Below are positions 23,329 through 24,480 of a stretch of 24,480 nt of DNA, piece by piece. The DNA comes from CAZDBA01 sp964503615 (GTDB taxonomy: Bacteria; Planctomycetota; Planctomycetia; Pirellulales; Pirellulaceae): the NCBI GenBank assembly GCA_964503615.1, contig CAZDBA010000069.1, positions 1 through 24,480 on the forward strand. The letters run 5' to 3'. The notes beneath the pieces are model-generated. The model ran no database searches and was not told the origin of the DNA. It saw only the letters and a program-made list of their open reading frames with translations. How positions within the stretch are numbered: the stretch's first letter is position 1; the number at the start of each line of letters is the position of its first letter. The translations under genes were made by a program, and so were the position numbers.

Positions 23329-24300
23329 TTACGGTCGGTCTTCGCTTTGGTCCGATCGCTTTTCGCTCTCTTGCGGCTCAGCAGCTTGCGGGGCAAGGTT
23401 TAGCTGATAGATGGTGCTGGCAAGCTCCGGCGTAACGTGGTCCAGGATCAGTACACTCGGCGGCGGTGGGGCTGTCGTTAGTTTTGTATCCAAGAGGGGA
23501 TGGACGTGATTGCTGACAGCCGTGATGTTGGGAAGGCCACCTGATTGGTAACCACTTGTAAAGTTCAGGGCAAGCAGTTCCGGGTGTTGCGGTTGTGTTG
23601 CCCAGAGTTGTTCGATGTGTTGCCACTTTGTTTTTGGCTTTTGAACTTTATAGAGATCTTGGATCAGCAAGAGTTTTGTCGCGTGAATGCTGTTGCTGTT
23701 CCAGTTTGTGGCTGGGATTCCAAGGGGCTTGGGAGAACGAAAACGACGCAACAAGATCATCTTGCCTCGTACTTGTCCCAGCGTTGGCACCGTTGAAACC
23801 TCCGACCAAAGTTCAGGTGCTTGTTTCTGGTAATCGAGAAAAGTCTCGGTAAACGCCCGCGTGTTGTTTCGGCTAGTGGAGGTTTCTTGAATGGAGACGA
23901 TAAGTGTTTCGCTGGGATTGGTTTCCAAAAATTGAGTCAGCGTTTGCTGGAGTTCGCCGAAAGTTTGTTTCTGATTAACCATGCCATGGTACAAATCGAA
24001 GCGGTCGTTCCGATGGCGACAGCGAATGTCAAAGAAGCGTACACCCGCCGAGAGTTGCTCATCGATCGAAAGACTTTGGCACTTAGCGGTTCCGCGCCAA
24101 GGCTCATAGAGAGCAGCCGAGTTGTGCGTGCCGGGGATGTGGAGGGTTTGTAACGCAGTGTCATCGGGCAAATCTGAAAGCCAGTTTGCTCCAGTCGTTT
24201 CCTCTTGAGGTGGCTGCTGTTTCTCAGGCAGTTGGCCGAATGCCCATCCCGCAGATCCAAGTATCGTAATCAGCGTAATGAAGAACGAGTTGAGAGACAT
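23329..24300 (-). CDS. Exported phosphatidylinositol-specific phospholipase C-like protein
   Basis: A 323-aa protein with a PI-PLC X-type barrel. Seen: a signal peptide (about residues 1-22, FFITLITILGSAGWAFG, then Q). The first catalytic histidine is His59 in LHIPGTHNSAA, followed by GVRFFDIRCR and the second catalytic histidine, His105, in FDLYHGMV. Two-histidine acid-base catalysis is typical of bacterial PI-PLCs and related phosphodiesterases. The residue after His59 is Asn where many members have Asp. The rest fits the barrel (SETLIVSIQE, KMILLRRF, LLALNFTSGY). The C-terminus is an acidic, polar tail. It probably cleaves a glycerophospho-inositol or related head group outside the cytoplasm. 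It converges on flhB with only 15 bases between stops. Confidence 0.87.
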   Translation of the reverse strand: MSLNSFFITLITILGSAGWAFGQLPEKQQPPQEETTGANWLSDLPDDTALQTLHIPGTHNSAALYEPWRGTAKCQSLSIDEQLSAGVRFFDIRCRHRNDRFDLYHGMVNQKQTFGELQQTLTQFLETNPSETLIVSIQETSTSRNNTRAFTETFLDYQKQAPELWSEVSTVPTLGQVRGKMILLRRFRSPKPLGIPATNWNSNSIHATKLLLIQDLYKVQKPKTKWQHIEQLWATQPQHPELLALNFTSGYQSGGLPNITAVSNHVHPLLDTKLTTAPPPPSVLILDHVTPELASTIYQLNLAPQAAEPQESEKRSDQSEDRP

Positions 24301-24407
24301 TTTGAAACCGCAGCGGTCAGGTTCAGGAATCGAATACTCGTTCTACTTGCATTGCTCTCCCTTGGATAGCCGCCTATAGCCACCAATGTGTTTTGCTTGA
24401 AGTGTTT

Positions 24408-24480
24408 TTACTTGAGAGCCTGTTGGGCTACTGTTTCGAGTTGACGTTTGGCAATCTGATTTTGCAATCTGGTAGAGCTT
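24408..24480 (-). CDS. Possible C-terminus of a gene running off the window
   Basis: On the minus strand an open frame enters at the window edge and reads STRLQNQIAKRQLETVAQQA, then LK and a TAA stop at 24408-24410. The heptad-like, Gln/Ala-rich composition looks like the end of a helical or coiled-coil protein. Only about 23 residues are visible, so the family cannot be named, and the frame could be open by chance. The 107 bases between it and the PI-PLC start carry no gene; they would hold that gene's promoter. Confidence 0.35.
   Translation of the reverse strand, partial: SSTRLQNQIAKRQLETVAQQALK

Noticed and set aside
23314..23700. Frameshifted remainder of flhB downstream of its stop
   Set aside because: This stretch is well-formed coding sequence of the PI-PLC gene on the other strand, and no NPTH-type motif is seen in the plus-strand frames.
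1..24480. CRISPR arrays, tRNA or rRNA genes, insertion sequences, prophage, toxin-antitoxin or defence genes
   Set aside because: Looked for by reading both strands; no spaced repeats, tRNA-like cloverleaf, transposase, integrase or known defence motif was recognised.

Overview
The window looks like a draft or metagenome-derived chromosome fragment of a planctomycete, most likely of the Pirellulaceae. This is inferred, not proven. The basis is a TPR + ExbB + two ExbD cluster, a Tat-exported TIM-barrel protein, divergent flagellar proteins with long exported N-termini, many proteins of the 'signal peptide plus unknown domain' kind, roughly balanced GC, and an intergenic palindrome built on CCCGACGCG/TAGCGAG of a type I recall from Rhodopirellula relatives. 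I see no tRNA, rRNA, CRISPR array, transposase or phage gene.

Layout. (1) 2-6339, minus strand: an energised envelope operon read right to left. A 1024-aa exported TPR protein is followed by a 350-aa exported TPR protein, an ExbB/TolQ/MotA-type channel and two ExbD/TolR-type proteins. (2) 6340-6695: a divergent promoter region with a perfect 13-bp hairpin. (3) 6696-9744, plus strand: two translationally coupled, membrane-anchored proteins of unknown function that look like distant paralogues. (4) 9954-11861: an exported S15 (CocE/Xaa-Pro dipeptidyl-peptidase) hydrolase. (5) 11953-13640: a small four-helix membrane protein overlapping a B12-binding-type radical SAM enzyme. (6) 13654-15763, minus strand: a Tat-signal sugar isomerase/epimerase-like protein and malate dehydrogenase, with a palindromic repeat between them. 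(7) 15764-16293: a gene-poor stretch with two inverted repeats. (8) 16294-23313, plus strand: a degenerate alpha/beta-hydrolase (interrupted by a real gap), a degenerate histidine-kinase-type ATPase domain protein, then fliF-fliO-fliP-fliQ-fliR-flhB. The last group gives the MS ring and most of the flagellar export gate, with an flhB that lacks its autocleavage domain. (9) 23329-24300, minus strand: an exported PI-PLC-like protein. The window ends in what may be the C-terminus of another minus-strand gene.

Assembly notes that change the annotation. There are three runs of exactly 100 N. Two of them (6930-7029 and 20428-20527) are flanked by exact 55-bp direct repeats. This is the signature of two contig ends that share one k-mer overlap and were scaffolded without merging. 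Removing 155 bases at each site restores one uninterrupted reading frame: a 500-aa protein at 6696-8353 and a 369-aa FliP at 20203-21467. These are not frameshifts or biological repeats. The third gap (16413-16512) has no such repeat and hides real sequence of the alpha/beta-hydrolase.

The points most worth following up are the truncated FlhB, the ATPase-like and hydrolase-like genes that have lost key residues beside the flagellar cluster, and the paired membrane-anchored proteins of unknown function.
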